Shown here: positions 63,405-64,000 of the stretch, piece after piece
Layout of the letters: every line of letters starts with the position of its first letter
Position numbering within the stretch: position 1 is the stretch's first letter
Assembly: GCA_016710625.1 (NCBI GenBank)
Contig: JADJVK010000012.1
Span: 1 to 64,000, forward strand
Length of the DNA stretch: 64,000 bases
Source of the DNA: Saprospiraceae bacterium
GTDB lineage: Bacteria > Bacteroidota > Bacteroidia > Chitinophagales > Saprospiraceae
Direction: 5' to 3'
Position numbers and translations under genes: made by a program
Notes under the pieces: model-generated
Databases searched by the model: none
Seen by the model: only the letters and a program-made list of their open reading frames with translations
Told to the model about the DNA's origin: nothing

Positions 63405-64000
63405 ATGTCCACATTTGCAATTATTGATGTTGAAACTACTGGTGGTCAGCCATTTACTGATAAAATCATTGAAATTGCAATTATTTTACATGATGGAAAT
63501 CAAGTAATAGAAAAATTTGAAACATTAATCAATCCAGAGAGACAAATTCCTGCTAATATTTCTGTTCTTACTGGTATTTCAAATGAAATGGTAAGGGAGG
63601 CTCCCAAATTTTATGAAGTTGCAAAACGGATTATTGAACTTACTGAAGATGCCATTTTTGTAGCTCATAATGTTCGATTTGATTATAACTTCGTGAAAGA
63701 AGAATACAAAAGGTTGGGTTATGTTTTCACGAAAAAGCAATTGTGTACCGTTAGATTATCAAGACAAACTTTTCCTGGTTTACCCTCTTATAGTTTAGGA
63801 AATTTAATCAAACATTTCAATATAAAAGTAGATGCCAGACATAGGGCAATGGCAGATACATATGCAACAACCTTAATTTTCGAAAAAATACTATTATTGA
63901 ATGAAGAATTATCTACAACGGCAGATATAATTTCTTTGGGAATCAAGGAAAGTAGGTTGCCACAAAATCTTTCTGTCGATAAAATTGCTAGCTTGCCCGA
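63405..64000 (+). CDS. DnaQ-type 3'-5' exonuclease, probably fused to a GIY-YIG domain (3' end outside the window)
   Basis: 198 residues are visible, from MSTFAIIDVETTGGQPFTDK. The DEDDh exonuclease motifs are Exo I (IDVETTGG), Exo II (FVAHNVRFDYNFV) and Exo III (HRAMADTYA). The linker after residue 165 reads IKESRLPQNLSVDKIASLP. The 'LP.NL....I..LP' stretch precedes the GIY-YIG (UvrC/Cho-type) domain in known exonuclease-GIY-YIG fusions of Bacteroidota, and the window ends at that point. The protein would act on DNA repair intermediates. No stop codon is in view. Confidence 0.85.
   Translation, partial: MSTFAIIDVETTGGQPFTDKIIEIAIILHDGNQVIEKFETLINPERQIPANISVLTGISNEMVREAPKFYEVAKRIIELTEDAIFVAHNVRFDYNFVKEEYKRLGYVFTKKQLCTVRLSRQTFPGLPSYSLGNLIKHFNIKVDARHRAMADTYATTLIFEKILLLNEELSTTADIISLGIKESRLPQNLSVDKIASLP

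Overview
The window is AT-rich DNA from the chromosome of a member of the Bacteroidota, most likely a Saprospiria- or Chitinophagia-like environmental lineage. The evidence is a type IX secretion (T9SS) gene set (PorP/SprF protein, PorE-like OmpA lipoprotein-type protein, type A and type B sorting domains), a carboxypeptidase-regulatory TonB receptor, CCDC81-HU/SPOR and WG-repeat proteins, IS91 with a companion tyrosine recombinase, and promoters of the Bacteroidota TTTG/TAnnTTTG type. No rRNA, tRNA, prophage or CRISPR array was recognised.

Layout. 1-7.6 kb: an ECF sigma factor cut by the window edge, then short accessory genes all on the minus strand (DUF1398, YCII-like, Crp/Fnr, DinB, GxxExxY nuclease-like, beta-barrel, esterase). 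Four copies of a 44-46 bp perfect-to-near-perfect palindrome lie between them, and two of these bracket the GxxExxY gene. 7.6-15.7 kb: a run of minus-strand cassettes, each a gene followed directly after its stop by a long imperfect palindrome of one of three classes with AAC/GTT ends. Contents include a sulfurtransferase, PIN-type toxin-like genes, an unknown 172-residue protein and two copies of a CPCC zinc-ribbon-like gene. Most are frameshifted, and a decayed IS91 element sits inside. This looks like an integron-type cassette array without its own integrase. 15.9-18.7 kb: a 21-bp T-tract tandem repeat, a TPR/HTH regulator, and a LytTR regulator lacking the phosphoacceptor aspartate. 19.5-25.2 kb: two secreted proteins sharing a near-identical 680-bp 3' module. 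25.3-32.1 kb: assorted single genes (metallopeptidase/CBM, VOC lipoprotein, YdeI, DUF6090, DUF4256, broken WG-repeat gene, lactonase). 33.8-35.5 kb: a broken two-gene module of a DnaB-like ATPase and a PD-(D/E)XK nuclease. 35.5-43.3 kb: a papain-like protease followed by a T9SS triad (OmpA-family, PorP, type B adhesin). 43.4-52.9 kb: housekeeping and envelope genes (rpe, HU/SPOR protein, TonB receptor, DUF1573, UbiA-type prenyltransferase, CBS protein, rpsP). 53.0-61.5 kb: one giant type B adhesin gene appearing as three reading frames. 61.8-64 kb: WG-repeat protein, gamma carbonic anhydrase and a DnaQ-type exonuclease cut by the window edge.

Many otherwise intact genes are interrupted by single missing bases inside short homopolymers (PorP, the giant adhesin twice, the 21.6 kb secreted protein). 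The simplest reading is residual sequencing error. The cassette region and the 29.3-35.5 kb genes carry many more breaks and may be truly decaying or poorly covered.
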